Source of the DNA: Ignavibacteriota bacterium
Lineage (GTDB): Bacteria > Bacteroidota > Ignavibacteria > Tepidaquicellales > Tepidaquicellaceae
NCBI GenBank assembly: GCA_026390735.1
Contig: JAPLFJ010000034.1
Location: forward strand, 124,001 to 188,000
Length of the DNA stretch: 64,000 bases
Reading direction: 5' to 3'
This document shows positions 28,419 through 38,596 of the stretch, piece by piece. The notes below the pieces were generated by a model. The model worked only from the letters and a program-made list of their open reading frames with translations. It was not told the origin of the DNA and made no database searches. Position 1 is the first letter of the stretch. Every line of letters begins with the position of its first letter. A program made the translations under genes and the position numbers.

Positions 28419-29773
28419 TTTACTTTTTCTATGATTTCTATTTTACCGAATTTACTCAATTGTTCTTTTAATTTACTCACGTCACCCGCGGCGACAATTT
28501 TCAAACCGTCAGGGAGTAAGTACTTTTTAGCGGCGGCGGAAACATCTTCTTTGCTGATAGAATTTATATTCCTTAAAAATGTATTGTAATACTCTTCGTT
28601 TAATCCGTACAATTCCATATTAAGCAGTTTCCCGGATACACCGTTTGATGTTTCAAGCTGCAGAGGATAATTTCCTGTTATGTAATTCTTTGTCTCTTCA
28701 AGCTCTATATCACTAACAAAATTATCCTTAATATCATTTAACTCTTTTATGATTTCTTCTACTGCAAACATTGTCTTATCAGCGTTTAATTCCGTTTCAA
28801 TGGAAAAATCCCCTGAATACATCTTACAGTTAAAAGAAGTTCTTGCCCCGTAAGTCAGACCATTCTTCTCTCTCAGGTTTTTATTTATCCTTGAAGTAAA
28901 TGAACCTCCCAGCAGGTTGTTTAGAAAAGATACGTTAATAAAGTCTTTATTGTTACGCTTGATTCCTTTGTGACCTACATGCAGGCTTGTCTGAGAAGCA
29001 TCATCTTTTTCAATTAAATAAACTTTTACCTCTTCCTTATCCTCATTAATAAACTCATAATCATCGGATTTTGTTTCGCTTTTGAGTACTGAATATTTTT
29101 CCTCAATCTTCTTCAGTATTTTGTCCTCTTCAAAATCGCCAACCACAGCCATTATCAGATTCTTTGAGGTATAATAGTTTCTGACGAAATCGAACAAATC
29201 GCCTGTGTTGATATTCTTTATAGATTCGATGTATCCGTCAGGGTCATACTGATACGGAGTATTTCTGTACATTTCAGTTTTAAAAACTCTTTCGGCTAAA
29301 AACGAACCGTCATCCTGAAGCGAAATAAGTAAATTTATCAACTGTTCTTTCTTGCTTTCCAGTTCATCTTCCGGGAATGTGTGCTCAAAAATCATCTCTG
29401 TGGTTAAATCAAGCATAGCATCAAAATTGTAGTTCAGACATGTCATCATCAGGTATGAGGCATCGTAACCCGCACCTGAGGAAAGCATTGCTCCTGTATA
29501 ATCAATCTGTTCTGCGATGTTAAGCGCCTTTTTATTCTTCGTACCTTTATTAATCATTTCGGCCGTAAGTGTTGCCACTCCAAACTTTTCCTTTCCGGAG
29601 AAGAAATCGTTGTAAGAGCCTGCCTTGAACAGATATCTTATAGTAGTAACAGGATAACTTTTATCGTTAACGAAGAATACTTTAATCCCGTTGGACAATG
29701 TATGCTTATGGAACTCAGGAAACTTAATATCTCTTGGTGCTTTGCCTACCGGCATTATTTTTCTGTCAATCAT
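28415..29773 (-). CDS. M16-family peptidase, non-catalytic partner subunit
   Basis: 452 residues. The fold is M16 (insulinase/PqqF type) but the zinc motif HxxEH is replaced by GVATLTAEM, so this subunit cannot bind zinc in the usual way. It does keep the arginine/tyrosine pair of the second half (LREKNGLTYGAR), as in the inactive partner of two-subunit M16B enzymes. There is no signal peptide. The reading frame overlaps the upstream active-subunit gene by 4 bp. Probably forms a heterodimer with it. Confidence 0.92.
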   Translation of the reverse strand: MIDRKIMPVGKAPRDIKFPEFHKHTLSNGIKVFFVNDKSYPVTTIRYLFKAGSYNDFFSGKEKFGVATLTAEMINKGTKNKKALNIAEQIDYTGAMLSSGAGYDASYLMMTCLNYNFDAMLDLTTEMIFEHTFPEDELESKKEQLINLLISLQDDGSFLAERVFKTEMYRNTPYQYDPDGYIESIKNINTGDLFDFVRNYYTSKNLIMAVVGDFEEDKILKKIEEKYSVLKSETKSDDYEFINEDKEEVKVYLIEKDDASQTSLHVGHKGIKRNNKDFINVSFLNNLLGGSFTSRINKNLREKNGLTYGARTSFNCKMYSGDFSIETELNADKTMFAVEEIIKELNDIKDNFVSDIELEETKNYITGNYPLQLETSNGVSGKLLNMELYGLNEEYYNTFLRNINSISKEDVSAAAKKYLLPDGLKIVAAGDVSKLKEQLSKFGKIEIIEKVK

Positions 29774-31026
29774 TTCTTTACCTTTCTTTTAGGTACGTAA
29801 TTCAGCACTACCTTCTTGTTATCAAACAAATATTGGCGCGCAAAATTCTTTACTTCTTCATTTGTTATCTGTTTGAATATCTCTTCTTCCTTATTTATCA
29901 TATTACAGTCATCAAAAAACAGTTTATAGAAAGAAAGACTGCTCGCAAGCCTCAGCGACTGCTGTATTTTCGAGTAATACGAAGTAATAACCTTGTTAAT
30001 CGATTTTTGAATATCAGAATCCGATAAACCTTTCTCAGCAAGTTCCGAAAGAATACTATCCATTACAGCCGATGCTTCCTTTATAGTTTTACCTTCATTC
30101 ACAAAACAGTTAAAGCTGAAAATACTTTCAAATTCCATACCCTGAGACATTAAAAATGATTCAGTGGAAATATTTGAGTTTCTTATCAGTTCCTGGTAAA
30201 CTTTTGAACTTTCACCTGAAGAGAGACCAACACTGATAAGTCTTGATGTATAAAACTCCTTGGAACCTATGCGCGGAATCCTGTAAAACTCAAACCTTGC
30301 AGGCAATGATATATTATCTTCAATATCTTCTTCAGTATTTTCCTTTAAATCTTCTTCGTTATACTCTCTTACTATATCCCCGCCGTTGTTTTGTATATCG
30401 CCATAGTATTTTTCAGCTAATTTCAGCGTATCGTCATAATCAATATCACCAGCTATAGTTAAGACCATATTCCGTGGACTGTAATATTTTTCATAATATT
30501 TCTTTACATCTTCCAGAGTAAAACCTGCGATGTGTTTTTCGTCACCTATTATCTGCCACCTGTAACCGCTCTTACTGAACAATCTTATAGCACTTTCATA
30601 TTCCAGAGAACCATAAGGAGTATTATCGTGTACCTGTAATTTTTCTTCCATGACAACTTTTCTCTGTATTTCAAGGCTCTCTTCACTTACGGGAAATTCC
30701 GAAAGCCTGTCAGAATCGAGCCACATTCCAAGTTCAATCTTTGATGAAGGTATAGACAGATAATAACTTGTATAATCCTGTGTCGTAAAAGCATTACTCT
30801 CACCGCCGTTCGCATGCAGTATTTCGTCAAATTTACCGTCAGGAATGTTTGCCGAACCTGAAAACATAAGGTGTTCAAGTAAGTGTGATAAACCTGTTTT
30901 CGAAGGATCTTCATCTTTAGAACCTACATGAAAACCCGAATTTACAATCACGTTTGGTATTTCAGACTTCCTGCTCATCACCAGCCTAATTCCGTTCTTC
31001 AATACGCTTTCTCTGAATTCAATCAT
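29770..31026 (-). CDS. M16-family zinc peptidase, catalytic subunit
   Basis: 418 residues. The inverted zinc motif H48-LLE-H52 is intact in TGLSHLLEHLMFSG, and the downstream glutamates in QRKVVMEEKL supply the third ligand. There is no signal peptide, so the site of action is probably cytosolic unless exported otherwise. It is first gene of the M16-M16-MoxR operon. M16B pairs degrade short peptides or process maturation substrates; the substrate here is unknown. Confidence 0.93.
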   Translation of the reverse strand: MIEFRESVLKNGIRLVMSRKSEIPNVIVNSGFHVGSKDEDPSKTGLSHLLEHLMFSGSANIPDGKFDEILHANGGESNAFTTQDYTSYYLSIPSSKIELGMWLDSDRLSEFPVSEESLEIQRKVVMEEKLQVHDNTPYGSLEYESAIRLFSKSGYRWQIIGDEKHIAGFTLEDVKKYYEKYYSPRNMVLTIAGDIDYDDTLKLAEKYYGDIQNNGGDIVREYNEEDLKENTEEDIEDNISLPARFEFYRIPRIGSKEFYTSRLISVGLSSGESSKVYQELIRNSNISTESFLMSQGMEFESIFSFNCFVNEGKTIKEASAVMDSILSELAEKGLSDSDIQKSINKVITSYYSKIQQSLRLASSLSFYKLFFDDCNMINKEEEIFKQITNEEVKNFARQYLFDNKKVVLNYVPKRKVKK

Positions 31027-31195
31027 TATAATGAAATTTATATAATTTTATATTAGTTTTAAATTTTGAATACAATTAGTTTTCTAAAATGGTTAAATTA
31101 AACTATATTAATATTATAAGCAGTGATAAAAGAACGTAAAAACAGGACATGAATATGGTATAATTATACACAGTTTTTAAAAGACGTAAAATATT

Positions 31196-34100
31196 ATGAG
31201 GGAAATTAAATTTAAAAAGTTATTAATATCGGTAATTGCCGTAGCAGTTATATTTTCGGCATTCCAGAATGCATATTCTCAGTTTGGCAAGAACAAAGTG
31301 CAGTATAAAGTATTCGACTGGAAGTTCATACAATCGAAACACTTCGATGTATATTTTTCGCAGGGAGGTTATGAACTTGCACAATATACTGCAGTTGTTG
31401 CTGAAAGTTCTTTAACTTCACTTTCAAAGAACCTTGACTATAATATTTCCAGCAGGATTCCAATAGTTGTTTTTAATTCACACAATGAGTTCCAGCAGAA
31501 TAATGTACTCGATGAATTTATGCCTGAAGGCGTAGGCGGAGTAACAGAACTCTTTAAAAACAGGGTACTTATTCCTTTCGAGGGAAATTACGAGCAGTAC
31601 AGACACGTTATTCATCACGAGTTACTTCACGCATTTATGAATGATATGTTCTACGGAGGTTCTATTCAGAATATTATATCCAAAAATATTACTTTGAATG
31701 TTCCTATCTGGTTCAGCGAGGGGATGGCGGAATACCAGAGTCTCAACGGTCTTGACAAAGCCACTGATATGTACATAAGGGATGCTGTACTTAACAATAA
31801 CCTTCCCCCTATAGAATATAACAACGGATACCTTGCATACCGTGGAGGACAGAGTTTTCTTGCATTCATCGCAGACACTTACGGCGACTATAAGATGGGT
31901 GAACTTATGAACAACATAAAGTCTCTGAATGATGTGGATTTTGCATTGAAAGAAACGTTCAAACTTAATACTGAACAGTTATCAGAAAAATGGTTAAAAG
32001 AATTAAAGAAAACACACTGGCCTGAAATAGCTAAACGTGAAGATGTTAAGGATATTGCTAAGATGCTAACTGACCATACTAAAGACGGAGGTTTCTACAA
32101 TGTTGCCCCTACTATCTCTCCAAAAGGCGACAGGTTTGCATTCATTTCAAACAGGAATGATTTCTTCTCCGTTTTCCTGGCTGATGTTCAGACAGGAAAG
32201 ATTATTGACAAAGTCATAGAAGGCAATAATACAAATAGTTTTGAGGAACTTCAGGTTCTTACACCCGGACTGACCTGGTCACCCGACGGTAAAGAACTTG
32301 CAATCAGCGTAAAAGCCGGTGACAAAGATGCTATTTTTATTATAAACGCTGATAACGGTGACGAAAACAGGCTACCTATAGAATTAAATTCAATTTCTCA
32401 GGTTAAATGGTCTCCGTTTAAGAATATGATTGCTTTCGTTGGTACCGACACAAAACAATCTGATATATATATTTACGATATTTCAAAGAATAAGCTTAAA
32501 AATCTTACCAATGATATTTTCTCGGACCAGACTCCTACCTGGTCACCGGACGGTAAACAGATTTATTTCTCATCAGACAGGGATAAATACCTGACTAAAG
32601 AAAGCATCCCGCCTGATTTTAAAATGTATGATTATGATGTAAACAGAAAAGATGTGTACAGGATAAATGTTGATGACGGGAATATTGAAAGAATAACAAA
32701 TTCCAAAGAGACTAAAAACGGATACGTTAACTTTACTGATGACGGTAAAAAAGTCCTCTACGTTTCGGACAGGAACGGCATTTCCAACATATATTACGGA
32801 CAGTGGGATTCTACGGGTCAATATTCCGAGAAACCAATAACTAACTCAATTAGCCCTATCGACCAGCTATCTTTATCAAAAGATGCAAAGAAATTACTGT
32901 TCGTATCGCTTAACGAAGGTGGTTATGATATATACTCTATGGATAATCCATTCGACAAGAAAATTGAATTCGATACTTTACCGCCAACTGAATTCGTTAA
33001 GAAGAAATATGATGTAAGAAAAAGTATTTTTGTGGACAGAAAAGCTGACAGCCTGCAACATGATTCATCATTCACGTTAACTGATTCGCTCAACACAGAC
33101 TCTACAAAGAAGTTTGTTAAAACAGAGCCTGATTCTTCTGCAAACAAGGTTAAGAAAGATTCCACGAGTATTTACGGCAGCAACATTAAATTAAAATTAA
33201 ACAATAAAAAAGACCCGGGGCAGAAATTCTTTGATAATTATGATTCTCTGTATTCGTCAAACAACAATTTCAAAGTTGATAACCAGACGAATGATGACGG
33301 CTCTTTCAGGATAAAAGATTATAAAATCAAATTCACGCCTGATCTTGTATACGGTAATGCTATGTATTCAAGTTATTATGGCGTGCAGGGTGTAGCAACA
33401 ATTTCTCTCAGTGATATGCTCGGCAATCACAGGATAACATTCCTTACTTCTATGGTGATTGACCTGAAGAACAGTGACTATGCCGTTGGATACCAGTATT
33501 TACCGAAGAGAATCGATTATGGTTTTGAACTTTATCATACTGCAAGATTCGTTGTGTACGACAAGGGATTTGGCTTCGGCGGTGAATTATACAGGTACAG
33601 CACAATAGGCGCTAACGTAAACATTTCTTATCCTATAAACAGATTCAGAAGACTGGATGCAGGTGTATCTTTTATGAGCATCACAAGGGAAAACCTTGAT
33701 AACGAAAGCGAACCCACAACAAGAAAATACTATACCGTTCCGTCTGTTACTCTGGCTTTTGACAATGCACTCTACGGGTACATTTATCCTGAAAAAGGAA
33801 CGAGGTATTACATCACAACACTTTTAAGCCCGAATCTTGGCGATGAGAGTTCTGAGTTTTTTACCTTAATAGGTGACTTCAGGAAATATTTTAAACTTGG
33901 AGATAATTATTCTTTCGCAATGAGATTTAACGGCGGAGCAAGTTTCGGAAAAACCCCGCAGAAGTTTTACCTTGGTGGTATTGACAACTGGATTAACTGG
34001 CAGTTTGAAAACAATACAATCCCGTTTGGTGAGAGTATTGATAATTATGCCTTCGCATCAACAATCACTCCCTTAAGGGGATTCAATTTTAATGCAAAAG

Positions 34101-34429
34101 GTGGCTCCAAGTTTGCTCTCGTAAACATGGAACTGCGTTTCCCGATATTCAAGTATCTGATACTCGGGGCACTGCCTCTCGGATTCCAGAACATAATGGG
34201 CTGTTTTTTCCTCGATGCAGGTTCTGCCTGGAACGACACAAAATATTTACAGTTAACAAAGAGAACTGAATCAGGAAGTACAATGACAAAAGACCTTCTT
34301 ATTGCTCCGGGTTTTGGTTCAAGAATAATATTCCTCGGATTCCCTGTCAGGATGGATATTGCATGGAGGTATAATCTGCATAGTTTCTCAGATCCGATTT
34401 ATATGTTCTCTATAGGTCTCGATTATTAA
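31196..34429 (+). CDS. Metallopeptidase-like / TolB-type beta-propeller / outer-membrane barrel fusion protein
   Basis: 1077 residues with a signal peptide (cleavage near AYSQ). Residues about 45-290 resemble gluzincin peptidases. HHELLHAF supplies HExxH at about residue 140, and IWFSEGMAEY supplies the third glutamate about 40 residues on. Residues about 300-600 hold six WD40-like PD40 strands (ISPKGDRFAFIS, WSPDGKELAIS, WSPDGKQIYFSSD and others). After a low-complexity serine/lysine linker, residues about 720-1077 form a BamA/D15-like barrel ending FLDAGSAWND and GFPVRMDIAWRY. It is therefore a predicted outer-membrane protein with a periplasmic propeller and protease-like domain. Substrate unknown. 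Confidence 0.85.
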   Translation: MREIKFKKLLISVIAVAVIFSAFQNAYSQFGKNKVQYKVFDWKFIQSKHFDVYFSQGGYELAQYTAVVAESSLTSLSKNLDYNISSRIPIVVFNSHNEFQQNNVLDEFMPEGVGGVTELFKNRVLIPFEGNYEQYRHVIHHELLHAFMNDMFYGGSIQNIISKNITLNVPIWFSEGMAEYQSLNGLDKATDMYIRDAVLNNNLPPIEYNNGYLAYRGGQSFLAFIADTYGDYKMGELMNNIKSLNDVDFALKETFKLNTEQLSEKWLKELKKTHWPEIAKREDVKDIAKMLTDHTKDGGFYNVAPTISPKGDRFAFISNRNDFFSVFLADVQTGKIIDKVIEGNNTNSFEELQVLTPGLTWSPDGKELAISVKAGDKDAIFIINADNGDENRLPIELNSISQVKWSPFKNMIAFVGTDTKQSDIYIYDISKNKLKNLTNDIFSDQTPTWSPDGKQIYFSSDRDKYLTKESIPPDFKMYDYDVNRKDVYRINVDDGNIERITNSKETKNGYVNFTDDGKKVLYVSDRNGISNIYYGQWDSTGQYSEKPITNSISPIDQLSLSKDAKKLLFVSLNEGGYDIYSMDNPFDKKIEFDTLPPTEFVKKKYDVRKSIFVDRKADSLQHDSSFTLTDSLNTDSTKKFVKTEPDSSANKVKKDSTSIYGSNIKLKLNNKKDPGQKFFDNYDSLYSSNNNFKVDNQTNDDGSFRIKDYKIKFTPDLVYGNAMYSSYYGVQGVATISLSDMLGNHRITFLTSMVIDLKNSDYAVGYQYLPKRIDYGFELYHTARFVVYDKGFGFGGELYRYSTIGANVNISYPINRFRRLDAGVSFMSITRENLDNESEPTTRKYYTVPSVTLAFDNALYGYIYPEKGTRYYITTLLSPNLGDESSEFFTLIGDFRKYFKLGDNYSFAMRFNGGASFGKTPQKFYLGGIDNWINWQFENNTIPFGESIDNYAFASTITPLRGFNFNAKGGSKFALVNMELRFPIFKYLILGALPLGFQNIMGCFFLDAGSAWNDTKYLQLTKRTESGSTMTKDLLIAPGFGSRIIFLGFPVRMDIAWRYNLHSFSDPIYMFSIGLDY

Positions 34430-34445
34430 AATTATCATAAATAAA

Positions 34446-34477
34446 AAATGGGACTGTCGTTTCCGGCAGCCCCATTT
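34446..34477. terminator. Bidirectional terminator between barrel protein and korB
   Basis: AAATGGG...CCCATTT outer stem with inner CTG/CAG pairing and a TTTC loop, between convergent genes. Confidence 0.75.
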
Positions 34478-34499
34478 ATATTTTGGTTAAATCTGAACC

Positions 34500-35522
34500 T
34501 TAATTAATTTCCCAGGATGATTTACCTCTTAACAATGAATTAATATCACCTTCACCGTATTTTTTCTTGGCCTCTGCAATTTGATTTGTCATATCGTCCT
34601 CAAACGTAGAGTAATCTAAATCAACAAATACACCAACGGGTAAAGGCATTGCAGAATTATCACTGAACTGGCTGATAATGTATGCAAGTTCTTTTGATTT
34701 TTCATTATAGACCAATGCATCGTTAACACTGTGCTTGCCATCTTTAAGGTCAATCAGGACAGGTGTAAAGCCGTCTAACTTGATTGCTTTATCCTTTTCT
34801 TTTCCGAATACCATCGGCTGGCCGTGTTCAAGATAAACAACTCTGTCTTCTCTGTGTGCTTTTAAAGTATAATTATCAAAAGCACCATCATTGAATATTA
34901 CACAGTTCTGTAATATTTCTATAAATGATGTTCCCTTGTGCTGATGTGCTCTTTGAATTAATGCCTGCAAATGCTTCGTATCTACATCCATCGCCCTCGC
35001 GATGAAAGTGCCTTCAACACCTATTGCCATAGCAATCGGGTTTACAGGATACTCAATATTTCCAAGCGGTGTTGATTTTGTAACTTTGCCGTGTTCAGAT
35101 GTAGGCGAGTTCTGACCTTTTGTAAGACCATAAATTCTGTTGTTAAACAGTAATACATTAATATCAATATTTCTTCTGAGTAAATGTACAAAGTGATTAC
35201 CGCCTATCGAAAGGCAGTCACCGTCACCTGTCGCCATCCATACTGAAAGGTCAGGGTTTGCAGTCTTCACACCCGAAGCAATCGCCGCTGCTCTTCCGTG
35301 AATCGTATGAAAGCCGTATGTATTCATGTAGTAAGGAAAACGGCTTGAACATCCGATACCTGATATGAAAACTATTTTTTCTTTCTCAACACCAACCAAC
35401 TGCGGGAAAGATCTCTGCACCTGTGCGAGGATAGAAAAGTCTCCGCAACCAGGGCACCAGCGTACATCAATACCCGAAGAATAATCTTTTGCCGTATATT
35501 TTACTTCTGCTTTTTCGCTCAT
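34500..35522 (-). CDS. korB: 2-oxoglutarate:ferredoxin oxidoreductase, beta subunit
   Basis: 340 residues. The thiamine-diphosphate site GDGDCLSIGGNHF and the cluster cysteines in RWCPGCGDFSIL, GIGCSSRFPYY and NCVIFNDGAF match KorB. With the alpha/gamma partner it catalyses CoA-dependent oxidation of a 2-oxoacid with ferredoxin as acceptor, or the reverse carboxylation. Translationally coupled to korA by a 4-bp overlap. Substrate is inferred from family; other 2-oxoacids are possible. Confidence 0.93.
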   Translation of the reverse strand: MSEKAEVKYTAKDYSSGIDVRWCPGCGDFSILAQVQRSFPQLVGVEKEKIVFISGIGCSSRFPYYMNTYGFHTIHGRAAAIASGVKTANPDLSVWMATGDGDCLSIGGNHFVHLLRRNIDINVLLFNNRIYGLTKGQNSPTSEHGKVTKSTPLGNIEYPVNPIAMAIGVEGTFIARAMDVDTKHLQALIQRAHQHKGTSFIEILQNCVIFNDGAFDNYTLKAHREDRVVYLEHGQPMVFGKEKDKAIKLDGFTPVLIDLKDGKHSVNDALVYNEKSKELAYIISQFSDNSAMPLPVGVFVDLDYSTFEDDMTNQIAEAKKKYGEGDINSLLRGKSSWEIN

Positions 35523-37396
35523 TTTTTACCTCCAAGTCCTTTTAAAACTTCTTCAATTTTTTCTTCTATTTCAAAAGCCTTAAACGGAGTTCCTTTAACT
35601 TTATTAAACTGAACAGCACCAACCAGATAATTCATTCTTATCAATTTTGCCAACTGTCCTGTGTTTACTTCGGGAATCAGTATTGTATCAAAATTCTTCA
35701 GAACTTCTAAAGTGTTTTTAGGCATCGGATACAGGTACTTTAAATGTGCAGCAGAAACTTTATTGCCCTTTGCAATCTGATTCTCAACTGCCGAAGTAAT
35801 AGCACCGAATGTACTTCCCCATCCAAGAACTAATAGTTTACCGCTCTTATCACCAACGACTTCAAGTTCAGGAATATCGTTAGCAATATTCTGAATTTTC
35901 TGTTCTCTTGTCTTCACCATAAATTCATGATTGTCAGGGTCGTAACTTATATTTCCGTATATATGCTGTTTTTCCAGTCCGCCGATTCTGTGTTCCATAC
36001 CCGGAGTACCTGGTTTTACCCAAGGTCTCACAAGATTTTCATCTCTGTTATAAGGATGGAAACCTTCAGGATTAGTATTCAACTTCGCCGTCATTTCAGG
36101 AAGTTCTTCAATCGTTATTACTTTCCATGGTTCTGAACCGTTACCGATATAACCGTCTGTTAAAAGAATAACAGGTGTCATGTATTTCATCGCAAGTCTT
36201 GCTGCTTCAACTGACATGGTAAAACAATCTGATGGTGTCGATGCTGCAACGACTGCAACAGGACACTCGCCGTTCCTGCCGAATACTGCCTGTAAAAGGT
36301 CAGCCTGTTCCGTCTTTGTGGGTAAACCTGTTGAAGGTCCGCCTCTTTGAACGTTTACAACGACCAGTGGAAGTTCAGCCATAACTGCAAGACCGATTGC
36401 TTCAGTCTTTAAAGCCATACCCGGTCCGCTTGTAGTCGTTATACCAAGACTTCCTGAAAATGAAGCACCTATTGCCGATGCAATACCTGCTATTTCATCT
36501 TCTGCCTGAAATGTCTTTACACCGTGATTACGCATACCCGAAAGGAATTGTAATATTTCAGTGGCCGGTGTTATAGGATAACTACCGAGGAAAAGGTTCA
36601 CGCCTGCTTTTTTTGCTGCTGCAACAAGACCAAGTGCTACTGCTTCATTACCGTTAAGGTTTCTGTAAGTTCCCTTTGGCAGTTCGGCAGGTTTCACTTC
36701 ATACCTTGTATCGAATATCTCTGCTGTTTCGCCGAAAAACAATCCGGCTTTTAAAACTCTGATATTTGCGTCAACGAGTTCAGGACTCTTCTTGAACTTT
36801 TCGCTGATCCATTTTAATGTAATTTCGGGTGATTTATTGTATAACCAGTAAATAACTCCGAGTGCAAAAAAGTTTTTACACTTTTGAGCCGTCTTTAAAG
36901 GCAGGTTTAATTCCTTTAAAGTTTCGAGTGTTGATTTTGTGATAGGGATTGAATGCACGCTGTAACCTGATAGTGAACCATCCTTCAAAGGATTTTCAGC
37001 ATACCCTGCCAGTTCAAGATTCTTTCTTTCAAACGAATCTGAATTAACTATAATAATGCCATTCTTCTTTATGTCTTTCAGATTCACCTTGAGTGCTGCA
37101 GGATTCATAGCGACGAGTACATCAACCTGATCTCCTGTGGTATAAATTTCATGACTTGAAAAATGAATTGTGTAACCGCTTACTCCATACAGGCTTCCTG
37201 CTGGTGCACGGATTTCTGCGGGATAATCAGGTAATGTGCCTAAGTCATTACCGTAAGATGCAATAGTATCGGAAAACTGTGCTCCGGTTAACTGCATACC
37301 GTCGCCCGAATCTCCTGCAAACCTTATTGTTACGTCTTCTACTGTAACAACTTCAGGTACAGAATGTTCAGGTTCTACTGGTGTTTTTTCGTCCAT
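35519..37396 (-). CDS. korA: 2-oxoglutarate:ferredoxin oxidoreductase, fused gamma/alpha subunit
   Basis: 625 residues. An in-frame TTG one codon upstream could extend it, but the ATG at 37394-37396 is the sensible start. Residues about 20-200 are the gamma domain (IRFAGDSGDGMQLTGAQFS). The alpha domain follows (GNEAVALGLVAAAKKAGVN, SYPITPATEIL, TTTSGPGMALKTEA, NVQRGGPSTGLPTKTEQADL). The fused architecture is typical of KorA. Acts in the cytosol in the TCA or reductive TCA cycle. Confidence 0.94.
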   Translation of the reverse strand: MDEKTPVEPEHSVPEVVTVEDVTIRFAGDSGDGMQLTGAQFSDTIASYGNDLGTLPDYPAEIRAPAGSLYGVSGYTIHFSSHEIYTTGDQVDVLVAMNPAALKVNLKDIKKNGIIIVNSDSFERKNLELAGYAENPLKDGSLSGYSVHSIPITKSTLETLKELNLPLKTAQKCKNFFALGVIYWLYNKSPEITLKWISEKFKKSPELVDANIRVLKAGLFFGETAEIFDTRYEVKPAELPKGTYRNLNGNEAVALGLVAAAKKAGVNLFLGSYPITPATEILQFLSGMRNHGVKTFQAEDEIAGIASAIGASFSGSLGITTTSGPGMALKTEAIGLAVMAELPLVVVNVQRGGPSTGLPTKTEQADLLQAVFGRNGECPVAVVAASTPSDCFTMSVEAARLAMKYMTPVILLTDGYIGNGSEPWKVITIEELPEMTAKLNTNPEGFHPYNRDENLVRPWVKPGTPGMEHRIGGLEKQHIYGNISYDPDNHEFMVKTREQKIQNIANDIPELEVVGDKSGKLLVLGWGSTFGAITSAVENQIAKGNKVSAAHLKYLYPMPKNTLEVLKNFDTILIPEVNTGQLAKLIRMNYLVGAVQFNKVKGTPFKAFEIEEKIEEVLKGLGGKK

Positions 37397-37471
37397 CAAA
37401 AGTTTATATCCTTTTAATTATTTACTTTGGGAAAGTTAAAAATACTATTATTGAATAGTTTATTCAAGTTA

Positions 37472-37504
37472 TAAAGAAAAATCCATTCCCTTTTGAGGAA
37501 TGGA
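37472..37504 (-). terminator. Terminator after the ribosomal-protein operon
   Basis: TCCATTCC-CCTTTTGA-GGAATGGA region forms an 8-bp stem followed, on the reverse strand, by TTTTTCTTT. It lies 28 bp past the rplI stop. Confidence 0.75.
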
Positions 37505-37531
37505 CTTCGTCTTTATTTGACTAAAATTCTT

Positions 37532-38038
37532 TTATTCTGATTTTCCTTCTTCAGATGCCTCAGTCTCTTCGGTCTTTGGCTCTTCTAAAGTTGCTTCTTC
37601 ATCTTCAACATTCACTTTCAGTTTAGCAACTACATCGGTATATAATTTAACGTCAACAACAAATTCACCAAGCGACTTAATGTGCTCAGGAATGCTGATT
37701 TTCTTCTTGTCAATATTATATCCCTTTTGTACTAACACTTCGTGAATCATGGTAGGTGTTACAGAACCATAAATCTTGCCTTCGTCGGCAGTCTTTACCT
37801 TTATGATAACGAGGTCAGTTTCTATCCTTGAAGCAATAATCTTTGCGTCATTGGTTTCTCTCAGGATTTTTCTGCCCTGCTGTCTTCTTACTTCTTCGAA
37901 CGACTTAATGCTCGAAGGTGAAGCAAAAGTGGCAATTCCCTGAGGGATTAAATAATTTCTTGCATAGCCGTCTTTTACTTCTTTAATGTCTCCGGCTGAT
38001 CCGATTAAATCGAAATCCTTTTTTAATAATACTTTCAT
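37532..38038 (-). CDS. rplI: 50S ribosomal protein L9
   Basis: 168 residues, longer than the usual 148-150. The L9 signature is visible at the start (LLKKDFDLIGSAGDIKEVKDGYARNYLIPQGIA). The last 25 or so residues are an extra acidic tail (DEEATLEEPKTEETEASEE). Last gene of the rpsF-ssb-rplI unit, 66 bp after ssb. Confidence 0.97.
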   Translation of the reverse strand: MKVLLKKDFDLIGSAGDIKEVKDGYARNYLIPQGIATFASPSSIKSFEEVRRQQGRKILRETNDAKIIASRIETDLVIIKVKTADEGKIYGSVTPTMIHEVLVQKGYNIDKKKISIPEHIKSLGEFVVDVKLYTDVVAKLKVNVEDEEATLEEPKTEETEASEEGKSE

Positions 38039-38104
38039 AATATTTTACAATAAACGAATGGTTCTACCACCCGAGTTAATATATTTTTAAAACTTTTATA
38101 ATTG

Positions 38105-38545
38105 TTATTTAATTAAATCTGAATCTTCTGGTGAAAGTAATGAATCAAAACTTTCATCTGTAAAGGTTGAAGGTTCGTCTTTATCGTGTGTCTCACCTGC
38201 TCTTTTATTCAGGAACTGAATTCTTCTTGCTTTAATCTCTACGATTGTTCTGTTTGAACCATCTTCTGTCTTAAAGGTTCTGCTCTGTAATTCACCATCT
38301 ACGAGAACAGCATTTCCTTTTTTAAGTTTGTCTCTGCAACTTTCTGCGAGTCTGTTCCAGGCAACTATCCCAACGTAGCATACATCTTCTTTCCAGTCTT
38401 CGTTCTTGTCTCTAAATCTTCTGTTACTTGCAATCGAGAAATTGACCACCGGTGTTCCGTTTGTTGTCTGTCTGAAAATCGGGTCCTTTGTCAGGTTTCC
38501 TGCAATGATAACACTGTTTAATTCGGGCATCTTAAATTCAGCCAT
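38105..38545 (-). CDS. ssb: Single-stranded DNA-binding protein
   Basis: 146 residues with a complete OB-fold (NSVIIAGNLTKDPIFRQT, VNFSIASNRRF, LAESCRDKLKKGNAVLVDGEL, AEFKMPELN start). The tail is short and ends LLSPEDSDLIK instead of the usual DDDIPF-type acidic tip that recruits repair proteins. It binds ssDNA as a tetramer. Located between rpsF and rplI, where rpsR often also sits; rpsR is absent. Confidence 0.94.
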   Translation of the reverse strand: MAEFKMPELNSVIIAGNLTKDPIFRQTTNGTPVVNFSIASNRRFRDKNEDWKEDVCYVGIVAWNRLAESCRDKLKKGNAVLVDGELQSRTFKTEDGSNRTIVEIKARRIQFLNKRAGETHDKDEPSTFTDESFDSLLSPEDSDLIK

Positions 38546-38596
38546 AATGTACCTCCAGATATATTGTTTTTATTAGTAAATAACCTATTCTTATTC

